This document shows positions 24,412-36,919 of a stretch of 64,000 nt of DNA, in pieces. How positions within the stretch are numbered: position 1 is the stretch's first letter; every line of letters begins with the position of its first letter. Source of the stretch: Neckera pumila (Eukaryota; Streptophyta; Bryopsida; Hypnales; Neckeraceae); assembly GCA_963969595.1 (NCBI GenBank), contig OZ018413.1, forward strand, positions 12,823,711 through 12,887,710. Reading direction: 5' to 3'. The notes below the pieces were generated by a model. The model did not search any database and was not told the origin of the DNA. It worked only from the letters and a program-made list of their open reading frames with translations. The position numbers were made by a program, and so were the translations under genes.

Positions 24412-25111
24412 TATCCAATGTGGCAAAGGCTTCAGCACTACAAACAAATACTTATATGACCAATTTCCATCAAACTTTAATAAAACTTTGGTATTGGCTA
24501 TCTTTGCACTAAAAAAAGGGAGAAAGAGGTGAAATCATCTAAAAAATCTCCAAGAAATATAAAGTAGGCCCTACTGACATGAGTGACTAGTTTCTGGTTG
24601 TTGCCCCTCTATTTTTAAGCTACCCATCCTCAAATTTTGATTTTCTTAAAATTAAAATTATTTTTGAGAAAAAGACTGCGTAATGAATCCCATTGCAGTA
24701 GTTGCATCAAATTTTGAGTTAAAATCCGCCTTGTGGAATTTTTCAAAGTTAAGGGATGTAGTGTAGTTCACAACACATTTTTTTGGATTTGGTTTGGGCA
24801 TGGATTAAAATATCAACCAACCAATGTGATTCTTGCCCATCTCAACAAGGTCAGATATAAGGAGTTCAAAGAGAAGACAAGTTTCCCATTCTTTTTTTTC
24901 TTATAAATACTCCCTTCATTTAAGCAACCATCGAGCATTGCAAGCTCCACCATGAATTGAAAAATGCTTGGAATGTTACAATTACATTTTCAACTCTCTT
25001 ATCTTTCACTGAGCACAAAAAGGGCATCATTTGAAATATTCTTACAAAGATACGCTCCTTCAAAATGCTTTGTTTGGTATTCCATTGACCCAAATAAAAC
25101 TTCAAACTTAA

Positions 25112-26032
25112 CCCCTAAAGGTTTTTGACTATTTTCCATCAAAACCACTCCAAAATTGCCATTTCTAATACAAGTACCAAATTCTAGAAAAATAAAAAAA
25201 TTTGGACGTATGTGACCGTAAGATCTTCTAGTACACTAGTTTGAAAAAATGTGGAAAAAAATTTAGAAAATTTTCACCATGTAGATTGTAAGATATTAGC
25301 ATTTGAATTGACAAAAATCGTTTTTTTGTCCCTGTGAAAAAACAGGTAGCTGCACTTCACTAGGTCACATTTGTATGAAAAAATGTCCAAAATGGTGGTC
25401 ACTCTTTGGATGCATTCTTCAAGGTAAGCTAGCTACATGCTTGAAAAAATTCAGATCATTTGGAATTATACAACATACAAGAATAAATTAGTAAGTAGAA
25501 AGAAATAGAGAATGATTCAAAATACTAAATTGTCAAAAATTTAGTTATGGAATTCAAAAATGTCAATCCCAATGGCTGTAATGTTGTTTTATATAATCTA
25601 CACCTAATGATTTTGTTTCTTTTCATAAATACTTGAAAATTGAGTTAAATAAAGGACTTCAAATTTTATTTTAGAGCAGAGATTCCATAACTACCCGCAA
25701 ACTAAAACTCCTCATAACTTTCATCTCCATTAATAAAAATGGGATGATTCAAAGCTTTCCATGTATAAATAAATCTAGAAAACCAATTTCAAATTTTTAT
25801 TTCTTAATAAAATTATTTTTGAAGAATTTTTTGAGCTACCGAAAGATTTAATAACATATCATACAATAACTTTTTAACCATGTAGTCAAAGGTTATGAAA
25901 ATTGTTGGGCCTTAAAGCTACTCCTCAAGCACATCTTGTATGAACTTTCAAAGAAAAAAATAAAATTTTCGTTCGTAGTGAGCTGCTCAAAATTATTATG
26001 TTGTGAAAATATGATGTTTGGTCCTTTAAGGG
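25112..26032. mobile_element. piggyBac-like MITE, diverged copy
   Basis: Starts after TTAA (25108-25111) with CCCCTAAAGG. The right end reads GGTCCTTTAAGGG followed by TAAA, a decayed version of the GGTCCTTTAGGGG-TTAA terminus. At about 920 bp it is close to the other copies (893-925 bp). Non-coding. Confidence 0.5.
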
Positions 26033-26225
26033 TAAAATATCTCCTAAAACATGTGGTCAAATAATTTGAACTTTTTTGAGGTGCTCACTCTCAATGTGAA
26101 CTTCAATATCCTACGGTTTACATTCTATCTGATTGCGATCTCAAGAAAAAACTGAGCAAAAACTTATTCAAGTTCTTAGCAGTTTTAGCCCATTTTGAAC
26201 AAACACCCCCCTTGGATCATTAGGT

Positions 26226-26450
26226 ATTAATCCTGGTACGACACGACGGGTGACCCTAGAAATCATGCATTTTGCAACCGTGAGAGTCATTGGAATAAAA
26301 AAATTCAAAAGTACTTACCATTGGAAGTCAAGCTACTGTAGATGTTTTCCACTTTCTACAAAAAATTCCAAAGATGAATAGTTGTAGTTCTGTCCTACAG
26401 TGGAGATTTCCTTGTCATTCCTTGGACACTTATTGTCCATGGCGTCCTTC
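26226..26450. repeat. Dispersed repeat (GGTCACC...GGAAATCA family), copy 1
   Basis: A 220-bp segment, diverged here, that recurs more clearly at 34217-34440, 39255-39425 and 47278-47545. Shared blocks include GGAAATCA, CATTGGAGGTCAA, TTTTCACAC, CCAAGGATGAACATCT and TTTGTCAT. Not identified. Confidence 0.5.
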
Positions 26451-26996
26451 CTAGGTTAAACAAGTTTTCTACATGAATTCCACTAACTTTAGATTTTGTA
26501 ACATTATGGATGAAAGTAGTACGTAAACACGACGGATGTACTTACGGATGACCCAACCGGATGATATATCTGATCGGCCTGCAATCTCCAGCGCCATGCC
26601 GCCTCCAACAAGAAAAGCACAACTGCAGCCATCGCCGTGACCAAAGGTTCGCGGTAAAGACCCTCCCCTCCCCGCCGAATCCCACGAGGAAGAACCTCCC
26701 ACGGAAAGCACAACCTGAACCGCCATCAGCCTTGCCAAGTAGGAAGCCCTGGAGCGCCTTTCGAACCCAGGTGGCAATCCAAGGGATGAAGGAATCGGAT
26801 TGGGCAGCGGCGACGTGACCTCTGGCCCCAGATCACATATCTCATCGTCGCTTCTCCACCCAGCAGCCACACAACCCACACAATTCTCTCATTTCGCTTC
26901 TTCGTCTTCACCGCAACACAATACACACTTAAGAGACTCCGCCATCGCCAGCAATTTCTGCGCCACCGCAAGGGAACTCTAATTGTCCGCGCATTT

Positions 26997-27273
26997 GCAA
27001 GCAATTCTGCTGAATCCAGCTTTCCGTAGAGCTTGTCTGAGGTCGAATCCTCCAGGGGAGCGCCCCAATCGCCGCTTCCACGGGAGGTGAGTTACGAAGC
27101 TACGACCATCACCGCTTAGGGGTTCTGGGTTTCATTTGCAAGCAAATCGCAAGCAATTTTGCTGAATCAAGCTTTTCGTAGAGCTTTTCTGAGGTCGAAT
27201 CCTCCAGGGAGGCGCCCCAATCGCCGCTTCGACGGGAGGTGAGTTACGAAGCTTCGACATCACCGCTTAGGAA
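26997..27273 (+). repeat. Tandem duplication of the NFU leader exon and splice donor
   Basis: Copy 1 (26997-27123) and copy 2 (27149-27273) are offset by 152 bp and nearly identical (GAGGTCGAATCCTCCAGGG, CGCCCCAATCGCCGCTTC). Each carries the donor-like GGGAG|GTGAGT (GT at 27087 and 27239). A polypyrimidine tract and acceptor (TTTTTTTTTACAG, ending 27684) precede the coding exon. The block therefore looks like a duplicated non-coding first exon with two alternative donors for one 5' UTR intron. Confidence 0.7.
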
Positions 27274-27711
27274 TTGTGGGTTTGTGGGTTTGTGGGTTTG
27301 TGGTTTTTTCTTGTGGGTTCGGTTTTTTCAATTGGAGGTGAATTTTTTCGTGGGAGAGGAATTTGGGTGGAGTTTTGAGGATTGTGAAGGATTGTGAAGG
27401 ATAGAGATGATTTTGAAGTGTTTCTTAAGTTGGGTTTGATTCCCCTTGGTTGATGTTTCTTAAGAGTGAGGAGGAGGGGAGTAAATTTTATGAACCCTAA
27501 TGTTACAAACCCTTGGTTGTCGAGAGGACAACGGTGTTCAATCTGTTGTCAATTTTTGTTTATGCGAACGGGATTCTGTGAATTGGATTCTTGAGGAATG
27601 AGATTGGTGTTAGTTGGGGGATTTCTGTTGAGGAGAGCGAAGAATTGCGGAGAATTTTGTTCCTGAAATTGTTTTTTTTTACAGGGGTGAGGGTTTGGAT
27701 TTCGGAAGAAA

Positions 27712-28434
27712 ATGGCATCAGCGATGTTGATGCAAGCGCACTCAGCGGCGACGATTCTCGCCGCCAGCACATCCCACGGCGGACCTTGCTGCTCGTATCA
27801 AGATGCGCCTCTTCTCAGTGGTGGAAGCCAATCCGTGAATTTGAGGACAAACAGGTCCGGGATTCAGAAAGCCAGTGTTACCGCTGCTTTTAACGTGCGA
27901 CTGATCTCTGGTGCCCGCACTTTTAGGTTCAAACCGTCGGCCGTAGCCACGGAAGATGTTGTAACTGAGGGTCTGGAATTGACGGAAGAGAATGTGGAAA
28001 CGGTGCTGGACGAGGTTCGCCCCTACCTGATCTCAGACGGCGGCAACGTCGATTTGTACGAAATCGATGGCCTGGTCGTGAAGCTCAAGCTCCAGGGCGC
28101 TTGCGGCTCTTGCCCGAGCTCCACCATGACGATGCGGATGGGGATTGAGCGGCGTCTGATTGAAAGAATTCCCGAGATTGAGGCCGTGGAGCAGATCATG
28201 GACGAGGAGACAGGGCTTTCACTCACAGATGAGAATGTTGAAGCTGTTTTGTCTGAGATTCGGCCGTATTTGATAGGAACTGGAGGTGGAGAGCTGGAGC
28301 TTGTGAAGATTGACGGGCCTGTGGTGAAGGTGAGGCTTGGGGGGCCTGCGGCGTCGGTGATGACAGTGCGAGTGGCCGTCACGCAGAAGCTGCGAGAGAA
28401 GATCCCGATGATTGCTGCAGTGCAGTTGCTGTGA
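27712..28434 (+). CDS. NFU: NifU-like Fe-S scaffold protein, chloroplastic (NFU2/NFU3-type)
   Basis: Plastid NFU proteins assemble and hand on [4Fe-4S] clusters, for example to photosystem I and other stromal clients. The 240-residue single-exon frame matches plant NFU1-3 in length (about 231-236). Residues 1-80 are rich in Ser/Ala/Arg with no acidic residue except D31, a plausible transit peptide. The first NifU C-terminal-type domain (about 88-163) holds the cluster-binding CGSCPSS motif with C131 and C134. The second domain (about 168-238) is a degenerate repeat of the first: [20 protein letters not shown] mirrors [20 protein letters not shown], and the CxxC is replaced by GPAAS. That two-domain layout separates plastid NFU1-3 from the single-domain mitochondrial NFU4/5. 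An in-frame TGA eight codons upstream supports the ATG. The upstream leader appears spliced (acceptor at 27684). Intact. Confidence 0.95.
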   Translation: MASAMLMQAHSAATILAASTSHGGPCCSYQDAPLLSGGSQSVNLRTNRSGIQKASVTAAFNVRLISGARTFRFKPSAVATEDVVTEGLELTEENVETVLDEVRPYLISDGGNVDLYEIDGLVVKLKLQGACGSCPSSTMTMRMGIERRLIERIPEIEAVEQIMDEETGLSLTDENVEAVLSEIRPYLIGTGGGELELVKIDGPVVKVRLGGPAASVMTVRVAVTQKLREKIPMIAAVQLL

Positions 28435-31400
28435 GAGTTTGACAAGGGTTAAGGTAGGACTTACACAGAATTGCCACTTAGTTTCTGGTCAATTTTTTTT
28501 TATCAATGATTTGTAGGTTACTGAAAGAGAGGATTCCAACGCAGCAAAAAACATGCGTTGTTTGGATAATTCATGCAGAAGTTAAGAAGAGTCAGAGTTT
28601 TGTTGGTAGGTCAGTTTGAAAATTGAGGTTCATTATTGATTTAGGAGTGTACACCAGCTGCACATCTAATCAATGGCAATTCCTGGCAATTTTAGGTGAC
28701 CCTACTTTAGGGTTTGTTAATTGGACCGTCCAGGTTCATCTTCGGAATGCCTTTTGGTAACAAGGGGGTTATTCTTTTCACAGCTGCATTCGACGTTGTT
28801 TCATGGGGTGGAAGGACCTGCTGGCTGCATGTACCAAATGTAGGTGATACGACCGTGTCTGTGCTGGTGACACGAATTAGACTAGAAGCTGGAGGCCACT
28901 CCTGCTGGGCGAAGTGTCCAGCTCCAGGAGTACGAGGGTGAAAGCAATTGTATTCTACCAATGTAAGCATCTTAGTATGTTACCATTAGAGTAGTTACCT
29001 GGGACATTAATTGGTACTTAGCGTTAGGTTGATGGACGTGGTTCTCGGCTTGCTAACAATCCTGAATGCAACTTCCGAAAGGGAGGTTGAAACTGAAGAG
29101 ATATGAAGCCCGATACAGGAGATACTATAGAATCATGGCATGGAGACGGATCGGTTATTTTAGCTGGCGGGCGTATTAACTGGGATGGTCTGGATTTTAG
29201 TGTTACAAGCTGCGATTGCTTGTGTATATTTCCGGCATGTCTACGGGGTTTAGTGCGCCTTGCTTACATGATTTTTACTATATTGTAGCTCTGTTTTTTG
29301 CAAAAATTTGTCTAATATACAGACGTTCACTTGATTTCACTCTTGGTATTTGTGGTCGCTTGTGTTTGGTGTTTGTATCCTGTGCCGCTTCCTGGTTTAT
29401 GCAGCTTTCGCGAAATGCATGTATTGCGTGGATTATAAATTGGGTATAATAGAATTTACCGATATTATGGATATAATATTTTTGGAGATTGTTGGGGTGA
29501 TGACGAGTTGAAGGGTTCTTTTTCCTCAGCATTTTGCCGGGGGGGAGTCAAACCAGTACTTCTGTTTTGGTAATTCCGTATGGTTTTCGGCTGTCATAAC
29601 CGTTCAGATTCTTCAGTTGTAAGTGAGCCTTGCGACGGAGACGCTCAGGAGTTTCCTAGCTGAGATATTTCCTATCAGGAGTGGAGGTCGTGCCTCCCAT
29701 TAATATCTAGCTGTTCTACTTTTGTAAATTTTCAAATGTGACCTAGTTCATTAGTGCACGGGAGAGCATATTGTGTGCGTCACTTTCAGCACTTGGAACA
29801 TATTTAGGATAGTGACTTTGGGGATATGTATAGAGTTTTGGAAATACCACATAGGGTACAACTGAAGAGCTAATTCTGTTTTATGTTTAAATTTTGTAAC
29901 TTGTTTGAATTTTGTATGCAATTTTAAAGTGGAAGGTTATTGACCATTACAAAGCATAGTACTGTGTACCCGGTGGTCAGGGTCGGCAATACAGTAATTC
30001 AAAAAATGGATGCCGAAATTTTTGGAAATTCATTTTGCAGAAAACCAACTTTTTTGTATGGACAGTAAAGGACTATTGCAGCGTATTGGCTAAACATTCC
30101 TACTTTTTTGGCAAAGAATTATTGAACTTGCCTTCCAGGTATGCTAGTCAATTCCAGTTTCCATCAAATTTCAGTGGTCGTAAAAATTAAGGCTCTCACC
30201 ACTTGCTATTAAGGCCAACGAACTGTATGAACAGATGACTTGTTGCTGGTATCGCTAGGAGATGGGATCAAGTCCTTCAGTGTAAGTATTACGGGAGTTT
30301 TAGTGGTTTCAATAAACTCACGAAGTTCTGTCTTCACCATTTTGTGTGGAGAGGAAAGTTCAGCAAGTTCGCTGAACCGGAGTCTTACTCCCATGGACAT
30401 AGAACGACTCGGCATTCATAGCTGCCACTGATAGAATGCTTTGGTCTGATTTCAAAGCAGTAGTCCAAAGAGTTTCGAGAGAGAGAGAACGATGAACAAC
30501 CGCATTGTGCGACCGCATTGCGCTCTTCCGAATTCATTTGGATCTGAGTTGTAGAACAGATTGTTTCCAACTTTCACTTCTATTGCATCGCAATTACTTC
30601 ATCAGGGCTTTCTTCTTTGTGTCTTGAATCTAATGAAAGGAGGTACAAAAAAACGCAGTTAACGGCACTGGTTGAGATTATTTGTGCGCTTGTGCTTGCA
30701 GACCTTGGATTGGACATATTTTTATGCAAAATTTTGGTTGCTTTGAAGGGTTTCAGACCTTGTGATACTTGCACTGCAATCTGCAGGTTTTGTAACCAAA
30801 TTGGTTACAAGGTATATGCACCCATAATCATCACTGCCCAAAATGCAACACCCTCATGTGCACCATAAAGTGGCACTAAAATTATATTGATGATGCAAAA
30901 CGCACCCAATCACCAAATGAGAGCCTTAACTTATGCATATGGTGTCCAAATAACTCATGCTACAGTGCATTGGAATTTTCTTTCGACCTAAAAAATATAG
31001 GCTCTAATATTAAGTATGCTCAATTACTAGTAGACAGTGTGGATTATGGGTGCACTTACCTCAACTCACTTATACTTCTTGTACTGTTCTGGAATGCGAT
31101 TCTCAAATTGTTCTTACATGAGCCAGTGATTGTGGCATTAGAATGTTAAAGTATGTTCAGCAGAATGCCCAATTTTTGCAGCCAGTTCTCTACTCTGCAA
31201 GCCAGCTCTTCAATTTACTCGTTATTTCTCTAAATATGCCGTCTGATTCTGAGAACCCACTTGGCTTCGCGGCCATTGGCTATTGTTGCAGCAATTCCAT
31301 TAAGGTGGGTACCCCCCAAACCGTCGCTTTTGCTGATGTGCCTAGTTACTATTGTTAGACTAGTCAAATTTTCATATTTTCTTGTTGGCAAGTGAAATTC

Positions 31401-32120
31401 TAACACATCAAAGAATGTGGCATATGGATACTGTATGCAAAAGTTATGAAGGGTCTAAGTTTTTTTTGGTAGAGGTTCTAAAATTGCCGGGTTCTTCCAC
31501 ATAGGTACATATTGATTTTGGAGATGTACTAACACGGAGTGATGATGGTGGTTTGGGGTCACTAGCACATTTAGAGGGGGCCATTTTTAGCAGTTTATTC
31601 AACCTTCTCAAATTGTAGGTTCTTTGTATTTCTTATGTTATGTGTTGTTCTCATGGACTACTTCAACTCGTTAATGTTGTGAAAACACATTAGAAGCCCT
31701 CTATAAGGCAAAACTATTAGAGAGGGTTGAGTGTGAGAACATTTGATGAAAAAATTCTGCAATGCTTGTTAGGGTTAGTCCCCCTTATAAATGTATTAGA
31801 AAAAATTGGAACTTTTTGCTTCTAGGCAAAACGACTTCAATTTGGATGACATTACTACCAGTCTTTAAATCCCGCTTTAATTTTTAGGCATAAATTCTCT
31901 CGCTTGATTTGGAACTATAATAGTTCTTACATTCAAATAGAAAGCATCTCTTATCTACACATCAAGCTCTTTCTTAGAATATTGCTCAAAATTTGAATAA
32001 AAGGATACAATTCGCCTGCTTAATCAGAATTGCAATGATAAAGTAGATATTGCGTCTAATCATATGATTTACCAAATACAAATATAGCCACTTTATAGTA
32101 ATGCCCAAAATGTAAATCTC
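28435..32120. other. NFU 3' flank and intergenic DNA, no supported gene
   Basis: About 3.7 kb. The first few hundred bases may be NFU 3' UTR. Short open frames at 30,209-30,415 (minus) and 30,617-30,868 (plus) show no family resemblance. Part of 30,850-31,050 resembles 53,240-53,400 (GTGTCCAAATAA, AGTATGCTCA, GTGCACTT blocks), and 31,360-31,460 resembles 51,570-51,680 (CAAATTTTCATATTTTCTTG), so much of it is dispersed repeat. Confidence 0.45.
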
Positions 32121-32405
32121 CATTAGAAGGGATTTGAGGCCTCCAAGAGCCCGCGAGTTATCTTGCGTTCCCAGATTGCAGGAACGCTAGAAAGCTGCTG
32201 GCTAACGTGGTCGAAATAGTGCCACGTCATTTTCCAAAAAAAAGTAAAAAAAATAGGCCTAAAATGATATTTAGGGAAGAATTTTTTGTTTTTGTTTTTT
32301 TGAAAAAAAAATTCTGAAAGCATTATTGTTGGTTCAGAAGAGGGGAATTGATTGTGGGAACAGGCCTGAAAACGGCCTTCTAGAGGCCTCAAATCCCCTC
32401 TAATG
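32121..32405. mobile_element. CATTAG-family MITE, copy A (285 bp)
   Basis: Terminal inverted repeats CATTAGAAGGGATTTGAGG and (right, reverse complement) CATTAGAGGGGATTTGAGG, extending into GCCTC. The interior carries GCTGGCTAACGTGGTCGA and GCCACGTCATTTT, shared with the copies at 40713 and 47573. No target-site duplication could be recognised. No coding capacity. Confidence 0.75.
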
Positions 32406-33283
32406 CCTCAATTTTGTAGTTGGATAATTTTCTATTTCTCATCCTTCTTTAGCTATTTTAGAGTCTCTTAGATCCAAAAATGAATTTCAAATTTCTTTAT
32501 TTTTGTTTACGTGGTGGTATATTACAAGTTGTTGAGTTTCACCCCAGCTTAAAAATTTGGATTTCTGCAACTCTAGTCTTCAAATTGGTGTGATGAATAG
32601 CATGAGTCCTCTACTAGCAATTTGCTAGCTTTGGATTGAAGGGGAGGAGCTAAATTTTGCATCGACAGAAGCTAAATGTGAGGTAGTTCAAGTAGGGCCT
32701 TACTTGAAAAGCAAGTGAGTTCTAGAGGAAAGTACCTGGCTTTTGTAAAGCAACTCTTGTTTCCAGTTGCTCAAACTACAACCCCGGAACCTAGTTGAAC
32801 TCCACAATGCAAGCAAAATCTTGGACATAATAGAATGTGGAATGAGGGACCAGGAGCTGGAGTTAATTTTGAGAAAAACATAGGACAAAACTCCTTGAAA
32901 CACCCAAACTTGGTGTGGAGCTTGGTGTTGTGTTTCTTTCGTACTATTCTTCGTTAAACCTTCCTCTTACACCCCTTCTACAAACTAAGGTTCACTTTAA
33001 GATTAACTCTAATTTCATATTATTTTTTTCATTGAACCTTTCCATCATTTGGGGAACAACATCAAGTCAGTTTGACAACCAAGCCATCATCAACATTGAG
33101 TGAAATCATGCGGCCACATTCTTTTCTTTCTTTCTTTGAAATCAACAAACATACGGATCTCAGCTGATAGGAAGCTCTGTGACCATGGTTGTTGTTAATG
33201 GGCTCCAACACCTCCCTACATCAAAATGCTCAGCACCATCCAATATTGTATAATTTCAGCTCTTCTTCAATGGCGAATACTCC
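32406..33283. other. Intergenic, no supported gene
   Basis: No recognisable gene or element ends. Only short, unsupported frames. Confidence 0.45.
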
Positions 33284-33287
33284 TTAA

Positions 33288-34212
33288 CCCCTAAAGGACC
33301 GGTTGTCCCCTCGGGGGACAATTTGGGTCCGGGCAGGTTCCTACGATCTCAATTTTTAGTAATACTTTTTGGGATTTTTTGAGGTTGTGTATTTTTGCGA
33401 GATCTTTGCGAATATACAATTTTTATTTTAATTGATGCCCAGGAGCAAAAGTTATGGCACAATAAGTAAAATTGGAATTTTTCGGGCAGCCCAAAAAAAG
33501 TCACAAAAAGTCAAAATAATTTTTTTTTCAAATTTTTTCCCCAAAGATTATATTTTTGTCTACATGTGAAGCTTTGTTTCATTCAATTTGGACTAATAAT
33601 GAGAAAGTTATGGACAATCTTAGTTTTTTGGGCAATCTAAGCATCTTCTTGAAAAAATAACTTGTAGAATTCATTTTAGAATGCAATTTTGAGAATTTTT
33701 CAATTTTTTTGTTAGACAGGGTTAGATTTTCTTGCTAGAACAATCTCACCGCTGGAATTATTGTGATTCAATTCCATCTAAAAGCTATTAACAATTTAGA
33801 TTTTTCTTCAATCTTGTACCCACTTCTACTTAACAATTTTTTAATGAGTGAAAATTAAGTGCTTTTTTTCCTAAATTTTTTTGGTAGATTCTCAACTCAA
33901 CTACTTAACATAAGTAAGTAGAAAATCGAAATCAATAGTGCAAAAAATTTGAACTAAAAAGATTCAAAGCCAAAAAACCAAGTGAAGCAAGGTGGAAAAA
34001 AACTTGTTTTCTTCACTTTAAATGCATATATCTTGCAATCTACGTGGTCAAAGTTTCTGAAATTTCTTCCACATATTCATATACTAGTCAAGTATAAGAT
34101 CTTATGGTTGGATATACAAAAAAAAACAATTTTTTAAACTCTTTTCTCTTTGCAATAGAAATGACAGTTTTGAATGGTTTTTGGTAGGAAAATCACCTCG
34201 GTCCTTTAGGGG
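33288..34212. mobile_element. piggyBac-like non-autonomous element, copy A (925 bp)
   Basis: Inverted termini CCCCTAAAGGACCG are exact on both ends and flanked by TTAA at 33284-33287 and 34213-34216. That is the target site and duplication of piggyBac transposons. A palindrome TTGTCCCC-TCG-GGGGACAA (33303-33321) sits just inside the left end. The interior is AT-rich, non-coding and shared with copies B, C and D. No DDE transposase. Confidence 0.8.
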
Positions 34213-34216
34213 TTAA

Positions 34217-34440
34217 CCTTGGAACGCTGGGCTGGTCACCATGGAAATCATCCTTTTGGGTACCGTGTGAATTGTGTGCTTTAAAAAAAAATCTGAAAAG
34301 ACTCATTGGAGGTCAAACATTTGGACAAGGCCTCCCCTTTTCACACAAAATTACAAGGATGAACATCTACACTACTATCTTACATAGAAGGATTCTTTGT
34401 CATTTATCGGATACTTAGTGTCTGAAGCAACATTAGAGGA
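34217..34440. repeat. Dispersed repeat (GGTCACC...GGAAATCA family), copy 2
   Basis: Fills the interval between two piggyBac-like elements exactly. Similar to 39255-39425 and 47278-47545 over blocks such as GGTCACCATGGAAATCA, CATTGGAGGTCAAA and GATGAACATCT. Unclassified. Confidence 0.6.
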
Positions 34441-34444
34441 TTAA

Positions 34445-35353
34445 ACCCTAAAAGTCCATTGTCCTTTCGAAGGACAAATGGGATTTTGGGCAGGTACCTA
34501 CGGGATGAATTTTTGTTGTGATTTTTGAGACTTTTTTTGAAGATAGAAAAATTGCTAAGCTTTGTGGGAATATGATTCTTTTTTCAATTGGTGACTGGGA
34601 AAAAAAGTTATGCCTAAATAAGCTCAAAACAACATTCGGGGGGCAACAAAAAAAAATTTTAATTAAAATTTTAATTTTTCTTATATAAAATATTTGTCTA
34701 TATGGAAAGCTTTAATTCATTTCATTTGGATTTTTTATGAGAAAGTTATGGACAATCTTGTTTTTGGGGCACTTAGAGCATCTTCTTGAAAAAAAACTTG
34801 TAGGATTCATTTCTAAATGCAGTTTTTACAATTTTTCAAAAAAAGAAGTTCCACAACATTTTTTTCTTTGCTAGAACATTCTCACCATTGGGATTAGTGT
34901 TTTTTAATTACATGTAAAAGATATTAATATTTAAAATTTTCCTTCTATCTTGTATCTACTTCTACTTAACAATTTTTTAAATAATGAAAAGTGAGTTTTT
35001 TCGAACTATTTCTTTCCCCCTAGACTCTCAACTCAATTCTCCACTACAAGATTTAAAGCTCAGAACTCTGTAGTGCAAATTGTTTCAGTTAAAAATGTAG
35101 AAAGTCATAAAATCTAATGAAAAACTTTTAATCCCGCAATGTGCTGAAAAACTTGTTTTTTTCACTTTAAACACATATATCTTGCAACTTGTGGTCAAAA
35201 ATTCTGAAATTTTTCCCACATATTTTCATACCAGTCTAAGATCCTACGATTAGATGTGCAAAAACAACACTTTTTAAATTTTTTTACTCTTTGCTATAAA
35301 AATGGTAGTTTTGAGTGTTTTTTGGCAGAAAAACTGCCTTGGGCCATTAGGGG
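34445..35353. mobile_element. piggyBac-like non-autonomous element, copy B (909 bp)
   Basis: Flanked by TTAA at 34441-34444 and 35354-35357. Termini are ACCCTAAAAGTCC and ...GGCCATTAGGGG. The subterminal palindrome is TTGTCCTT-TCG-AAGGACAA (34459-34477). Same orientation as copy A. Confidence 0.78.
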
Positions 35354-36018
35354 TTAAATACTTTTTGGAGTAGCACCTTAAACGGGTAAACAAGCTCTTG
35401 GCTAGAGATGAGTTTGTCATCACTTTATTACTATTAAGGTGGATAAGTCCATTTTCATTCGTTGCCTAATTTTATCATGCTACTTTTGACCCCATTACTA
35501 TCCAAAAATGATCCAAATCCATTCATTTTTGAATGGATTGTAGTGACTTTAGTGACTATATGACTTAAATTGCACAATTGCAAAATGGCTTTACATTGAC
35601 TTCCAAAAGGGTTGTAATAGAGATTCTGGCGGCGGATTTAGATACACGAGATTTGGAGCCAATGGCAACATGGCTCCTCAAGATTTATGGTTAACACTTA
35701 AATACCATTGGATACATAGGAAAGCATATATGGATTGTTTATAAGATGTGCATGACTCCACTCTATGAATGATTGTATCATTTCAAGGCTGGAAACTTCA
35801 AAACTTCACAAAAATTACACTTTTAATCAAAAATTTATAATTCCACTTGGGTTCTTTAATTCATAAAACAAGCACACATGTCCAATTAAATGTGCCCCTC
35901 TTGCAGTTCGCTCCAAGATATTCAAATTGTTAGTTTGCATGGTAATACACTTGTCTACTTTATAGATGCCCGCTTTTTCACTATAGTTTTCTCTATGCAT
36001 TTTGAATCTTGAACTTAA

Positions 36019-36911
36019 CCCTAAAGCCACCCAAGGCCATTTTTCTGCCTAAAAACACTCAAAATTGCCATTTTTATAGCAAAGAATAAAAAAAATTGGA
36101 AATTTTTTTTGCACATCTAAATGTAGGATCTTACACATAAATAGTATAAGAATGTGTGGACAAAATTTCAGAATTTTTGACAGCACAGATTGCAAGCCAT
36201 ATCTGCGTTTAAAATAGAAAAAATCAGTTTTTCATTACATTGCGGAACTAGATTTTTTGACTTTGAACTTTCTTAACTTTAATTTTTTGCACTATAGAGT
36301 TTTGAGCTTTGAATCTTTATGGTGGAGAATTGAGTTGAGAGTCTAGGAAAAAACCCTCAAAACAGTTATTTTTATACTTTAAAAAATTGTTAAATAAAAA
36401 TAGGTACAAGTAGAAGGAAAATCTAAATTACTAATATCTCTAAAATGGAATAAAAATGCACTTGTCTCCGTGGTGAGATTGTTCAAGTAAGAAAATTAAG
36501 CCATATAGAATTTTTTTTTGAAAAATTGTAAAAATTGCATTCAGAATTGAATCCTACAAGTTATTTTTTTAAAAAGATGCTATAATTGCCCAAAAAACAA
36601 GATTGTCTATAACTTTCTCATAACAAATCCAAATGGAATGAATCAAAGCTTTCCAAGACAAAAATAGAATCTATGAGAAAAAAAAATTCAAAATTTTCAA
36701 ATTTTTTTGTTGCCCACTCTCTTCTTTTTCGAACTTACTTGGGCATAACTTTTGTTCCCGGGCACCGATTTAAAAAATATTATATTGCCATGAAGATAAT
36801 CAATTTTTCTATGTTCCAAAAAGTTTGAAAAAATCAGGAAAAAAATTCAGCCCGTAAGTACTTGCCCAAAATCCCATTTGTCCTTCGAAGGAACAATGGA
36901 CCTTTAGGGGA
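36019..36911. mobile_element. piggyBac-like non-autonomous element, copy C (893 bp, inverted)
   Basis: Flanked by TTAA at 36015-36018 and 36912-36915. The interior matches copies A and B in reverse orientation. The palindrome TTGTCCTTCGAAGGAACAA lies near the right end (36878-36896), which is where it belongs if the element is inverted. Confidence 0.76.
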
Positions 36912-36919
36912 TTAAAGGA

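Noticed and set aside
26469..27004. Overlapping frames upstream of NFU on both strands
   Set aside because: Mutually overlapping and without family resemblance; the region behaves like a GC-rich promoter/leader.
27277..27303. GTGGGTTT repeats suspected as interstitial telomere
   Set aside because: The period is 8 and the unit differs from the plant TTTAGGG repeat; only about four copies.
28023..28445. 140-codon minus-strand frame opposite NFU
   Set aside because: Antisense shadow of the NFU coding exon; no family resemblance.
30209..30415. 68-codon minus-strand frame (LREFIETTKTPVILTLKD)
   Set aside because: Open but short, overlapped by another frame on the opposite strand, and not recognised; no splice context.
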